Of a stretch of DNA of 64,000 nt, positions 48,101 through 58,144 are shown piece after piece (within the stretch, counting starts at the first letter, position 1; every line of letters starts with the position of its first letter). This stretch comes from Sycobia sp. Sy_11. Its lineage: Eukaryota; Arthropoda; Insecta; Hymenoptera; Epichrysomallidae. The stretch lies in contig JACCIC010000027.1 of the NCBI GenBank assembly GCA_018907035.1, positions 186,001-250,000 of the forward strand, read 5' to 3'. The position numbers and the translations under genes were made by a program. The notes beneath the pieces are model-generated. The model had not been told where the DNA came from. It made no database searches and was given only the letters and a program-made list of their open reading frames with translations.

Positions 48101-48440
48101 TCAAAGTAATATTGTAAGTGGCATAGTGTTCCGTAAACCTATAAAACTTCACAAAAACAATAGTTTAACTAATAAATTGTCTCAATAGTTGAAGGCATTG
48201 GTACAATCCCACGATTAGTGGGGTAACAATGCACAAAACTGCCAAAAGAAAAAAAGACACCAACAATAGCAGCAGCAGCAAAGGGCACCATTCAAGTAAA
48301 AAAAGCGTTAAAAACTCCAAAACAACGCTTTAAAAGCACGCCGTCGCGACGACACTCAGCAAGAACACGGCAGCTCCTGAGAGAGAGACCAACATGGATC
48401 TAGATCATCATTATACAATGCGCAATAGCCTAGTGTATTA
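45162..48440. other. AT-rich, no confirmed gene
   Basis: Two frames stand out slightly. 45440-45682 (80 codons) has a splice-donor-like CAG/GTAAGA near 45585. 48229-48333 (34 codons, Lys/Ser-rich) starts MHKTAKRKKDTNNSSSS in a less AT-rich patch (47560-48420). Neither resembles a family I know. Either could be an exon of an unseen host gene or chance. Confidence 0.25.
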
Positions 48441-49060
48441 GTCCAGGCGAATTAGGTTCAAAATGGCTGACATTTGATTGAACATTTTTTCCAACGCCTA
48501 TTTTTTTGCACTAAATGATAACTCAGAATGTGTAGAATAAGACCCTAAATTGTCGGGATCGTAAACCATTGACGATGTGTTTATTTATTGCAAAATAGCA
48601 AAAAAAAGATGCTCTTGTTTTACTTATTTTTCAATGGAACAACTCCTTTGCTCGCCTTTTGCTCTGACTGTAAGCAGTAAGCAATCAATGTATTTTTTTC
48701 AGTGTAGCTACAAGGGTGTTCATCCATGTCAGAATAGTTTGATATTTTCAAAGCTAAACATCTCGAGCTTGGCTTTTCGAGCCCGGAGTAACTTCCTCTA
48801 TGCAAGTCTAAAATTTGACACACGCTTTTCATGAGGATTACATATCTCCCCTTGGACTCTCTGCTTCTACCCTCCATAAAGTTCAGGCGAATTAGGGTTT
48901 TGATTCAACATTTTTTCTAACGCCTATTTTTTTGCACTAAATGATAGCTGAGGATGTGTAGAAAAAGACCCAAAATTTTCGGGATCGTAACCCATCTGTG
49001 ACGTGTTTATTTATTATAAAATAGCAAAAAATGCTCTTTTTTTACTTTTTCTTCAATAGT
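48441..49060 (+). repeat. Two-copy direct repeat, period about 443 bp
   Basis: 'caggcgaattaggttcaaaa' (48443) and 'caggcgaattagggttttga' (48886) start colinear copies of about 180-200 bp, through 'cctatttttttgcactaaat' and 'gtgtttatttatt'. Confidence 0.8.
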
Positions 49061-49776
49061 TTAAAAAATACTGCTCTAATCAAAAAATGTTTCGTATAAA
49101 AGTTGTGCAGGACATAATTCTGAACAAAAGTACGTACATTCAAAACTTAAAAAGTTAATTATTCTATTGTTAAAGAAACAATGGTAATGGAAAATTTTTC
49201 GATATTCAAAGAGCTATAAAATTTGTTTAAAGAATTGAAATTCCATAATAATGGTGCAAATAGATGCTTTTTTATTTACTCATAATGAGTTTCAAATCAC
49301 AGAGTATAATTTTAATATGGCGACCTGTTGCAAAATTATGTATATGGAAGCGTTAAAATATTGAAACAAAATGCATTTTATTAAGTTTAAAAAAAGAAAA
49401 CTTTTGAGCCCTTGCACATTTTTATACGACCACTTGAAGTTGAGAAATTTTTTGTTTAAATTTTTGTTTATTACTTGCCATTTAATTAACATTGTAACTT
49501 CAAATTTAGCAAGGCACAAATAAAAAGGTTCATCTACCATTACATTTATGAATGTATTCTATGTGATTAGTAATTATGTGAAAATGAAACATTTATAAAA
49601 ATTTTTACGCGTGATCAGCGACGGCCGGCGGCGGATTATCTCTCTGCGTGCCAACATTGCGATTCTTACATACGATAATTCTGTTATATCCAATATATAA
49701 TAAAATAAATTAATTATTTTAAACTTTATATTGGTTTATTTTACAATTTCAAATTACTTTTACTGCACCTTCTGTG

Positions 49777-49965
49777 TTTTTTTTGTTATTTAATGTCGCC
49801 CTATTTATGCTTCTGAATACTGGTGCTAATCAGCGATGGAGGTCTACGATGCGTTTGCATACAAAGCAGATGACAATTATTACAGCGGTGCTTATGTCAA
49901 TCGGCCGAGACCGGGACTGAAACTCGGATCACTAAGTTACTTGTCCTTCGCTCTAGCCATCGTAA
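49777..49965 (-). mobile_element. tRNA-derived SINE, copy 2
   Basis: Same order as 37521-37792: T-rich end (complement of the A tail), 'gccctatttatgcttctgaa', 'ggtctacgatgcgtttgca', 'attattacagcggtgctta', a B-box region mutated to GAGTTTCAGTCCC, and an A-box-like GGCTAGAGCG. No clear target duplication is seen. Confidence 0.75.
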
Positions 49966-50059
49966 GGGTTTGTAAGGGTATGTGAGGATACGGTACATCA
50001 GTGTTACGGTTGGTTAGCCTGTCTGTAATTAAGGTATTAATGATTTTTAATCCCGAGTT

Positions 50060-50225
50060 TGACCTTGATTTGACCTTGAAATGACCTTGAAAAAATGTTT
50101 TCAATATGATTTTAAACGTAAAATTTCCTGTTCTTTCCGAACTCGCAGTCAAAGAATAGGTGTTCCCATTTAAAAAAATCTCTTTGATCTTGAAATAACC
50201 TTGAAGGGCAAGTTCAAGGTCAAAA
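50060..50225. promoter_or_regulatory. Cluster of TGACCTTGA / TCAAGGTCA motifs
   Basis: Three TGACCTTG motifs lie within about 35 bp (50068-50095, roughly 11-bp steps). 'gatcttgaaataaccttga' follows near 50185, and TCAAGGTCA near 50214-50222. TCAAGGTCA is the known extended half-site of FTZ-F1/ERR-type nuclear receptors. A repeat origin is as likely as a regulatory one. Confidence 0.3.
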
Positions 50226-50342
50226 AAATTAGCTCTATTGTGTTGCCCCTTTTGCCCTCTACAACTTTTGTCAGAAACACTTTGCCCTATCTAGCTTAGA
50301 TTGCGAGTAATCCAGCTGCGCCGATTAAAATGGGTCACTCTG

Positions 50343-50345
<3 letters not shown>

Positions 50346-50388
<43 letters not shown>
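50346..50388. repeat. (TA)n microsatellite
   Basis: Pure TA run. Another is at 50672-50716, immediately before a mariner end. Confidence 0.9.
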
Positions 50389-50393
<5 letters not shown>

Positions 50394-50669
50394 TAAACAG
50401 AGAGCTAACAATTATACTTTTTCTGGATTATTTTATTTACATAAAAACGATAACTATTTATAATTTATTAATAATAATAATAGATCTCATTATTTTGGAT
50501 ATATGAACATACAAGCGTGTGTATATATAAGCATAGGTTTCCAAAAGAAAGCATAATAGTTATACATTTATTAATATGATAATATTTTTAATCTATGTGC
50601 AAAGCATTGGAAAAATGAAAAATATAGTTTTATAAAAGAAGTGCGCAGAGAAATGAATTTTGCGCGCAA

Positions 50670-50721
<52 letters not shown>

Positions 50722-50722
<1 letters not shown>

Positions 50723-51290
50723 TATGTTGTCAAATATCCCCCTTCCGCCTTTTTGTCTTATGAGTTTCGTAGCTATGTACAAAGCGCTACAGAACTCGTA
50801 TCTGGCAATACTATACATCATTTGAAAGATCTTGACATAACCTACAAAACGACACTATGCATAATTAGTTTGGATATTGCGTTCAAAAGTTATAGACGTG
50901 TAAACATAGAGTTCACGAACGCCGAAATTCGCGCTATTTTAAATTTTCCCTCGTCAAAGGCAAATCCGCTAGAGAAACGTTCCGTGAGATTAATGGTGTT
51001 TTGGGGGATGGCCCGCTATCACTTCGAACTGCAGAGGAATGGGTTCGACGATTCAGAGCCGGTGAAAACGACATCATGGATAAGCCAGCCGGCGGAAGAC
51101 CTGTGACAACGAATACCGATCAAATCATGGAATTTATCAAGTTACGCCGGCATGTGGCATCTCGTGATATCGCCCAGGAGATGAGAATTAGTCACCAAAT
51201 TGGATGCCGCATGATTTGACGCAAGAAAACCTTCTGGACCGAATCAACGTCTGTGATGTGCTGCTGAAATGGAACGAACTCCGTTACATT
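50722..51290 (+). pseudogene. Mariner, second family, copy C (N-terminal half)
   Basis: The left end reads TTATGTTGTCAAATATCCC after a (TA)n tract. The transposase N-terminus is recognisable (FTNAEIRAIL, WVRRFRAGENDIMDKPAGGRP, HVASRDIAQEMRISHQ). A short deletion removes the end of the second helix-turn-helix. The catalytic part is absent after about 51287. 51291-52110 is AT-rich with nothing recognised. Confidence 0.85.
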
Positions 51291-52111
51291 TTAAGTTAAA
51301 AAAAGCTCAATATTTGCATAGAAATGTTAGTAATATTTTAGAAGTATATCCGTAATATGTCATAAAAAATATTTCTGTTACATTACTGCAAAAATTATAA
51401 TATTTTAAGCATAATATTTTAGATATATTAATATAATATAACTTAGGGGTCTGGGAGAATCTAAAAATAACCAATGTAAATAACCAATGGTGGATGTAAT
51501 ATATTTAAAAATTGTATTTATCCATCAAAGAAATGTCAACATTCATGACTTGATTAATAATGTATAACGGTATATAAATATTTGATTTAATTAATAGAAT
51601 AAATTGCAATAATTTGTGTATTTTATGTTATAACTATAGTAGAATTGTTAATTTTTAATCAATGTAAAAGAACAATAAGAAATTCAACCCATAAAAAATG
51701 AAATAAAACAATTATTTATCTCTTTATTAATTTTTTAAATAATTAATAATTCAATTTTTATGAATGATTATACAACGTGATTTCTATTTAAAATTATAGA
51801 AAAATTATTCAAAGAAGTTGTAATTTTAAAATTACTTTTTACGATAGTATGAAATAAGGCAAGTATGGTAAATTCGAATTCCTTATCATTTGAAACTTCT
51901 CTTTAATGTAATAGATTTATCAATATAATCAATGCATTGTATTTATTTATATTAATTAAATGTTTTCCTAATTAGACTTCTCAATCAATTATACATACGT
52001 AAATGTGCGATGCTTAAAAAACAACTTAAAGTTTTATTATTTTTAAATATTTCTAATTTAAACAAAAGAAAGTATTGAAATAAATTTTTACATAGTCAAG
52101 TATATGTAAAT

Positions 52112-52504
52112 ATGTATAAGTACCAATTCTACGATTTCCTCGATTACATAAAAACTTTTCAATATATCTTTAGACATATAAGATATGATTTTCAATTATT
52201 ACACGAAGCTTTTTACTACTTACGAAACGTTCTACTGTTCGAACACAAATATCCCTGTAGAAGTCGTCCTGACACACCTCAACATCGTATTCTACCGCCC
52301 GAAAACGAACCTCCCTGTAGAAGTCGTCCCGACACACCTCAATATCGTATTCTATCGTTCGAACATGGAACTCTCCGTCGAAATCGTCCCCATACTCTTG
52401 TACATCTGTTTCAACCGCCCGAACACGATATTATGATCTGCAGTAGCCGAGTGTATTACATAAATTATAGTATTATAGTATCGAGGCGCTCTTCGTCAAT
52501 TTGA
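52112..52504 (+). CDS. Hypothetical ORF with 20-residue repeats
   Basis: A 130-codon ATG-to-stop frame. Its middle is three exact-period 60-bp units (52240-52299, 52300-52359, 52360-52419), giving a 20-residue repeat in this frame (CRSRPDTPQHRILPPEN, CRSRPDTPQYRILSFEH, then a diverged unit). A second frame also stays open across the units. No known family. The N-terminus is Tyr/Phe-rich, as expected of AT-rich noise. I would not call it a gene without transcript evidence. Confidence 0.2.
   Translation: MYKYQFYDFLDYIKTFQYIFRHIRYDFQLLHEAFYYLRNVLLFEHKYPCRSRPDTPQHRILPPENEPPCRSRPDTPQYRILSFEHGTLRRNRPHTLVHLFQPPEHDIMICSSRVYYINYSIIVSRRSSSI
52240..52419. repeat. Three-unit tandem repeat, period exactly 60 bp
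   Basis: Units begin at 52240, 52300 and 52360, each with 'cgaa' and a central 'tgtagaagtcgtcc'-type core. There is no length change between units. A partial unit may precede 52240. Confidence 0.85.
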
Positions 52505-53164
52505 TTTAGTTATTTACTTTCGGAAGTTACGTAAATCTAGCGAGTGACTAGAAAGATAATAAAAATGGTGTAAAAAAATTCACTACTTCATAACTTTAGT
52601 ATAATAAAAGCTTTTTACATAAAAATTTTTTTTGAATGGAAGTGAAAATTTTTTTTGAACGAAATATCTTTCTTTTAAGCATAATTAGAAGTAATATAAT
52701 GGCGTAATATAGACGCAATAATTATTTGAAAATCTCGAAACCCAATAGTAATGAATATATAGCACGGTCGTCCGAAGACTGCAGTACGTATAGTTACCAT
52801 CGGAGCGCTCCTTGATTGTTTAAATTAAGACAATATTTCATTTTATCTTTTATCCGGTTTTATTAAAAAAATTTTTGTTTTATATAATTATGCAGCCAAA
52901 TATATAAAATTATCATTATAAATTGATATTAAAAATTTGAAATGTATAACGAGATTAATAAAATAGCCTGGCAGGTGTATTATAAGACAAACCGAACTTT
53001 TTAAAACATTTACTAGTGAGTGACAATATACTTTTACCGGTTTTAGAAAACCAGCAGTTTCAATTTTTTAGTAAAATAAAATCGAGGTGAAAACTGAGCG
53101 AAAAGTGAAAAAAAGAACAAAAAAAGTTCGACAGAAAAACTATGCTGCGTATGGGGAAGGGTAG

Positions 53165-53453
53165 TAAAACCAGACATAATAAGGGGAGATCGTCAACGCT
53201 TATGGGCTAGACTGCAGTAAAAATTTTCGACTGAAAACGAGGACCTCTGGCGGCCAAAGCGAGGTACTGGCCATTTCGTGCGATATTCCAAATGTTGTTT
53301 TTCGAGCTCGCGCGATGGTGCGATCGAGGGGGGGGAGACGACTGTCTTCGGCGCGTGCAGAGGAAAAGCTTGTCGAGACAATAGGCCGGCAGCAAGGGTG
53401 CAATAAAAGATGAGAAGCTTATACTGACCAAAAAGAAATTTTATTGGTACATG

Positions 53454-53508
<55 letters not shown>

Positions 53509-54130
53509 GCAGCAGCTAGCAAGCAGCTTGAAGTTTTGAAACCTACGGCAACTTTAAGGAAAGCTGGCAAACATCAAAGCTGAGAAAATCTCTTATAGCA
53601 AAAAGCTACCAAATTTTTCAAGTAGTGGACTAACGCGATGTTTATTAAAATTTTTATGTATACGTTTTTTAGGATTCTGATTATATATATGGTAGTAAAA
53701 ATTGGTAATAATTTCAATTTTATAATAAATCACATTAATACCCAGTGAAAATATTGTTTTTCTAACTTACCTCGTAAAATACAAAAAATTCCATTAAATC
53801 ATGTAACTAAAAGTTAAAAATCTCATCAAAATACAAATTTTTTAATCTATATATTTTTTCTTTAAATTTTTTTTATTAACAACAATGCACTTCACCATAA
53901 TATTCTCATTGACTATTCTATATCCTCCGTTAGTTTGAAATACATTTTTTTGGGAACTCTTGGTACAGAAAAATGTATAGAATAAGAAATATGTTTTTTG
54001 ATGAAATCTATAACTTTTCTTAACAATCCTTTTTGAAACGTTTCGTATTTTACAAGATAATTTAGAAAAACTAGATTTTTACGGTGTTCTTATGGTTTTT
54101 ACTATAAAAATGAAATTTTCTCAAATTTTC
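53165..54130 (-). repeat. Composite repeat X plus hairpin, copy 4 (inverted)
   Basis: Reverse complement of 27770-28620, including a (TA)n tract (53459-53502) where copy 2 has a short one. Relative to copy 2 it carries about 60 extra bases after 'aagctacca' (53615-53680). The internal palindrome is near 53740-54085. Confidence 0.75.
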
Positions 54131-54399
54131 ACCATTATATTTATGATAAGCACTCCAAAAAACATAAACAATATTTCAATATACTAAAGTAAGGCGACCA
54201 ATATAATATGCAGATACAATCTCATTTTTGTTAATTCAAAAAGTAACTAGATTTTTCTGTCAGTAATGTAATAATGCTCAACAACACAAGCACTCTGCTA
54301 GATTCTGTAAAATAAAATTTTTGTAAAAGCTTAAAAATTAAAACCTTCGGTTACTAGACATTAGATGCATATTATAAACAAATATGAAAATGAAAAACA

Positions 54400-54995
54400 A
54401 TTATTAATAAATAATGGAAATAAATTCAAAAAAATTATTCTACGAATTTATCTTCGAGATCGGGACTCTCTGATGAGGAGCCGTAGCGAGCTCGAAACGT
54501 TGGACTGATCTTCAATTAGGTAAAGGGTGTTGGGGACAGTCAGACTGCACTTTACTAACAAAGAATTTTTTCAGCTAATATTTTATTCTCAGATTAATCT
54601 ACGGGGGTGAATGTAAACAAGGACAGTCTGACTGTTATAATTTTAATTTAATTTTTACTTTTAATTTTTATTTTATTTTTATTTTTATTTTTAGATTGAA
54701 TTGATTGGACTGTAAGACCAATAAAAAAATATTTATTAATTTAACTCTCTATTTATTAGGATTAAGTCCTAATAATAACCCTAATTAACATTCTGATCGG
54801 GATGCCTAAAGGTTGAACGGCAGATTGTGTGCGTTGAACATTCACTACCATTGCGTTTCGTACAATACAAATATATTACATATAATATATATATTACAAT
54901 AAAAATGATGGAAAAATATGTAAATATAGTTAGTATTTATTGCAATATAATATATAGTGTACGTTTACATCATTGAAGATTACGAAAATGACGGT
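54400..54995. repeat. Inverted-end repeat copy 2, then sequence shared with 39950-40200
   Basis: 54400-54750 resembles 228-600. 54750-54995 is the reverse complement of 39950-40200 ('aataataaccctaattaaca', 'ttgaacggcagattgt'). The gypsy-type copy 2 begins 58 bases later, within sequence resembling the reverse complement of 27130-27240. Confidence 0.55.
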
Positions 54996-55332
54996 CTAAT
55001 AAGTTAAAATACTACAGTTGAATGTTATATTTAGTTTATATTCTCAGTTCTCCTGCGACGGCCAAAAACATGGCCGCGCAAATTTCGTTCGAAACAGAAA
55101 ATCTACTACACGAAATATACCGCGCACACATATTAAAATTAAAATGCTTGAGATGGTGTTACATCTAATTTGGTGGATGTACTTTACATACATACACAGA
55201 CTTAGATGCATAAACGCCACAAGAAATAATATTGAACATCAGTCGAAGTAATATATTAAATATATTATTTCTACAAATATAAAATTAAACTCACGTATAC
55301 ACGAAATAAACACCGAAAACCGGGCAAAGGTC

Positions 55333-55362
55333 GCGACGACTACTGGAGAAAGTAGTCGTCGC
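55333..55362 (+). other. Conserved LTR hairpin
   Basis: GCGACGACTACT and AGTAGTCGTCGC pair perfectly over 12 bp around a 6-nt loop. The same structure occurs at 63197-63226 (one G-U pair), 3686-3715 (11 bp), 11611-11640 (one mismatch) and, weaker, at about 36868-36895. It lies upstream of the TATA-like box, so it may be a DNA structure or binding site rather than RNA of the 5' leader, though it would lie in 3'-end transcripts only if U3 is read through. Confidence 0.7.
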
Positions 55363-55623
55363 AACTGTTGAAACTTGAATAAGTAGAGAGAGAACGCGAT
55401 ATCTAGTCTCTCTCTCTCTCTACTACTAAGCTTAAGTACAGAGTATGCCGTAGAGGGGATACACTGCGCGCGGCAAGAGAGAGCGCGTTCAATGTATTCG
55501 ACCGGCGGCCGCTATCCCCTCTAATACCCGCCGCACACACACTACTGCACGCTCTTGTCGAACGGCACGCGCCAGCAGCGAATACTGCGGACACACAAGC
55601 CTTATACTGGCGCGCGCATTCCA

Positions 55624-55663
55624 ATATATATAGCGGGTATTCAAAAACGAATTCACCCGCTGT
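55624..55663 (+). promoter_or_regulatory. Likely TATA box followed by a hairpin
   Basis: 'aatatatatagcggg' precedes an inverted repeat AGCGGGT...ACCCGCT. The diverged LTR at 37203-37216 has 'catataaaacggg' at the same place. In copy 1 the stem bases change together (AACGGGT with ACCCGTT at 11327-11357), so pairing is kept. Transcription would be expected to start about 25-30 bases after the TATA box. Confidence 0.5.
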
Positions 55664-55687
55664 ATTTAATTAAAATATAAATGATAC

Positions 55688-55739
<52 letters not shown>

Positions 55740-56604
55740 TATATACATACATGTATATGTACGTATACACTAGTATACGTATAGACAATTATTGTACGCA
55801 GCACAGCGGCTGCAACTATAAACAATAAGTTTTATAATTATTACTAATTATTATTATTATGATTGTAATTATTACTAATTATTATTATTATAATTCGGCG
55901 CCTCGTCCGAAATTAAACGAGCGGCGACGGAATTATCCGATTATTTCGATAAGGGCCTGCAAAAGGCAAAATCGACAGTTCGCCCGGTGAACCAACTGCC
56001 CCGAAGTTGATTCACACGAACTCTCTCCGGAGCTATAATTTATCCAGAGCTCAATAAACTTCTTCTTGAAAATCCTCTCCGAAATTATTAACTTGATCTC
56101 TGTTGCGAGGCGCTCCTAAAAACACAGACGGTGAATAATTTTACCTTTCCTAAGTAAACGTGATCCTGGTTGCGAGGCGCTCCTCAAAAGACCAGCGGAG
56201 TTAAGCTTACCTTGTTCTATCCTATTTTTAGAATCTACCTGTCTCGTTTCATTAGTTCCCCGCGTGGAAAATAACACCGGGTATCTATGCGGTAAATAGC
56301 GCCGGATATAAGAGACACCGCGGAAAATAATGCGAAATGAGTTTAAGAATTATATATATAGATCTAGTTTTAAAATTACTTTCGTATTAATTATTTTGTG
56401 TTTATTTATTTTTTACAGAATCTTGTAGATAGAGGAGTGATTCTTTTCAATAAATTTATATTTTTACTGTTATCAAAAATATACTGTGTTCTGGTGTAAT
56501 TATTTTCCTGAAACCGCCGTCCGATCCTTAAAAACTTCCTCCCCTCTCAAACTACCCTGGGAAAATACCGGGTAGGCTATCCCGAGGGGGATAGGAACGT
56601 TACC

Positions 56605-56622
56605 TAGCGCTCGAACAGGGAC
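56605..56622 (+). other. Primer binding site, tRNA-Lys type, copy 2
   Basis: TAGCGCTCGAACAGGGAC directly follows the LTR. It differs from copy 1 only at its second base. Confidence 0.85.
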
Positions 56623-56978
56623 TAGTATTATAAATCTTTAAAATTTACATTTAAATAAAGTTTATTATTTCTGAAATTACAGAATAATTTCTTTAAACGG
56701 AAATGTTTTAATTGTTTATGAAAGACCGTATTTTTTTTTTCGATTTGTGTGAAAAGAGCCTAGTGGCGGGCTGAGCGACTAGGTGCTAAGGCGGGTTGAG
56801 CCGAAGCACGAAGTAATACAAATCGAAATTTATTTAAAATTAATCGTTTTGAAAATAAAAAACTGAAATAATAGTTTTCTCATAGATAAAATAAAAAGAA
56901 ATTATTTTCTCCGTTCCACAAAAATTAAAAATATTACACAGTATATTTTTGTTTGTATAAAATTAAAATCTTGTTACA

Positions 56979-58144
56979 ATGGAAAACCGCGAGTAAGCTG
57001 GATCTATGAATTAACAAAAGAGCAAATCGAAAGAGAATTCGCTAAAAACAATTTACCTATAGAAGGTACAAAAGCGTATTTGCGACAAAATTTAATTTCA
57101 TATGTGCGGGCTCTCCCGGAGCTCTTTTTCGACAAACGGGAAGATGAAAAAGACTTCGACGAAGATGTAAATCGAACTCAAGATCTTGAAGAAATTGAGG
57201 AAGAATTTCGGCAATTACGTATGCAACTCTTAAACCAACAAGCAGCTGCATGAACGTCCAGTCCAGTCGTGGCACACCCAGCTGCGAACACACCTTTTAG
57301 CACTCCGCCTGCTACTGTATACGTGCAGCAACCGTCGGCTGCATAAGAAAATGCCAAAGTGATGCACCAAATGAGAAAGTGGAATTGTCACTTTGATGGC
57401 AAAAACCTACACTCTTTTCTCGAAAGGATCCATGAGTTAAAAAGAGCATATAATATATCCGAACAGCAAATTTTGAATGGATTTCCGGAACTATTGCGAG
57501 GTGATGCAAAATTATGGCACAGAAATTATGCCTCAAATTTTAAAACGTTTTCGGAATTAGAAGAAGGGTTAAGAAAATTCTATTTATCACCTAGCGAACG
57601 TCGAAATCTTGATCGACAAATCCATAACCGTGTACAAGAATCAAATGAAGACATCCGTGCATTCGATAATTCATTAATTACACTAATGAGACGTCGAGGA
57701 GGTTTTACGGAAGAACAAAAAACCGAAACGATGCACTACAATATGCTCGCCGAATATAGATTACATATTCGTCGTGATGACGTCACAACAACGTGAGATA
57801 TCGTCCAACAAGTAGAAGAATATCTGGAAACAAAAAAACAGTGTGAGAGACAGAAAATTACGAAAAATCACACTTCCACACCAGAATATAAAACAAGAAA
57901 ACCGGAGATCCGAGCACATAACTTTAACAATAAAATTGCTTCAGTGTACGACAGAACTAAGTGTTGCTGGAAGTGCAAACAAACGGGCCACGATCGTTTT
58001 AAGTGCACAAACCAGCAAAAAATCTTTTGTTCATATTGTGGTCGTGATAATGTTTATACCCGTGATTGCAAGTGCCACCCGTCGGGAAACGCCAGGAGGG
58101 CCGAGCCCACACCGAACCTAGCTCGGCCCAACAACAACAATTAG
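56979..58144 (+). pseudogene. gag: gag of gypsy-type copy 2
   Basis: The ATG at 56979 opens a five-codon frame only. The gag frame itself runs from about 56981 with VSWIYELTKEQIEREFAKN (SAP-like), a charged segment, the capsid domain (57359-57796: WNCHFDGKNLHSFLERI, LWHRNYASNF, LSPSERRNLDRQIHNRV), the CCHC knuckle (CCWKCKQTGHDRFKC) and a second, His-less Cys cluster. It ends at TAG 58142-58144. In-frame TGA codons lie at about 57251 and at 57794-57796. Gag overlaps pol by the frameshift region. Confidence 0.9.
58084..58129 (+). promoter_or_regulatory. Putative -1 ribosomal frameshift signal, gag/pol, copy 2
   Basis: The heptamer G GGA AAC (58084-58090) lies in the gag frame. The spacer is 7 nt (58091-58097). 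The stem GGGCCGAGC (58098-58106) pairs perfectly with GCTCGGCCC (58121-58129) around a 14-nt loop. Slippage by -1 moves from the gag frame to the frame of the protease DTGS, before the gag stop at 58142. All parts are also present in copy 1. Confidence 0.85.

Larger units (their letters stand above)
55054..56604 (+). repeat. 5' LTR of gypsy-type copy 2
   Basis: 1551 bp, starting TGCGACGGCC and ending GGAACGTTACC, where copy 1 ends in CA, so the last base has mutated. It contains the perfect 12-bp hairpin (55333-55344 with 55351-55362), a CT tract, a TATA box (about 55624-55632), a second hairpin (55633-55663), a (TA)n tract (55691-55737), and two copies of the GTTGCGAGGCGCTCCT motif near 56103 and 56169. 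Confidence 0.93.
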
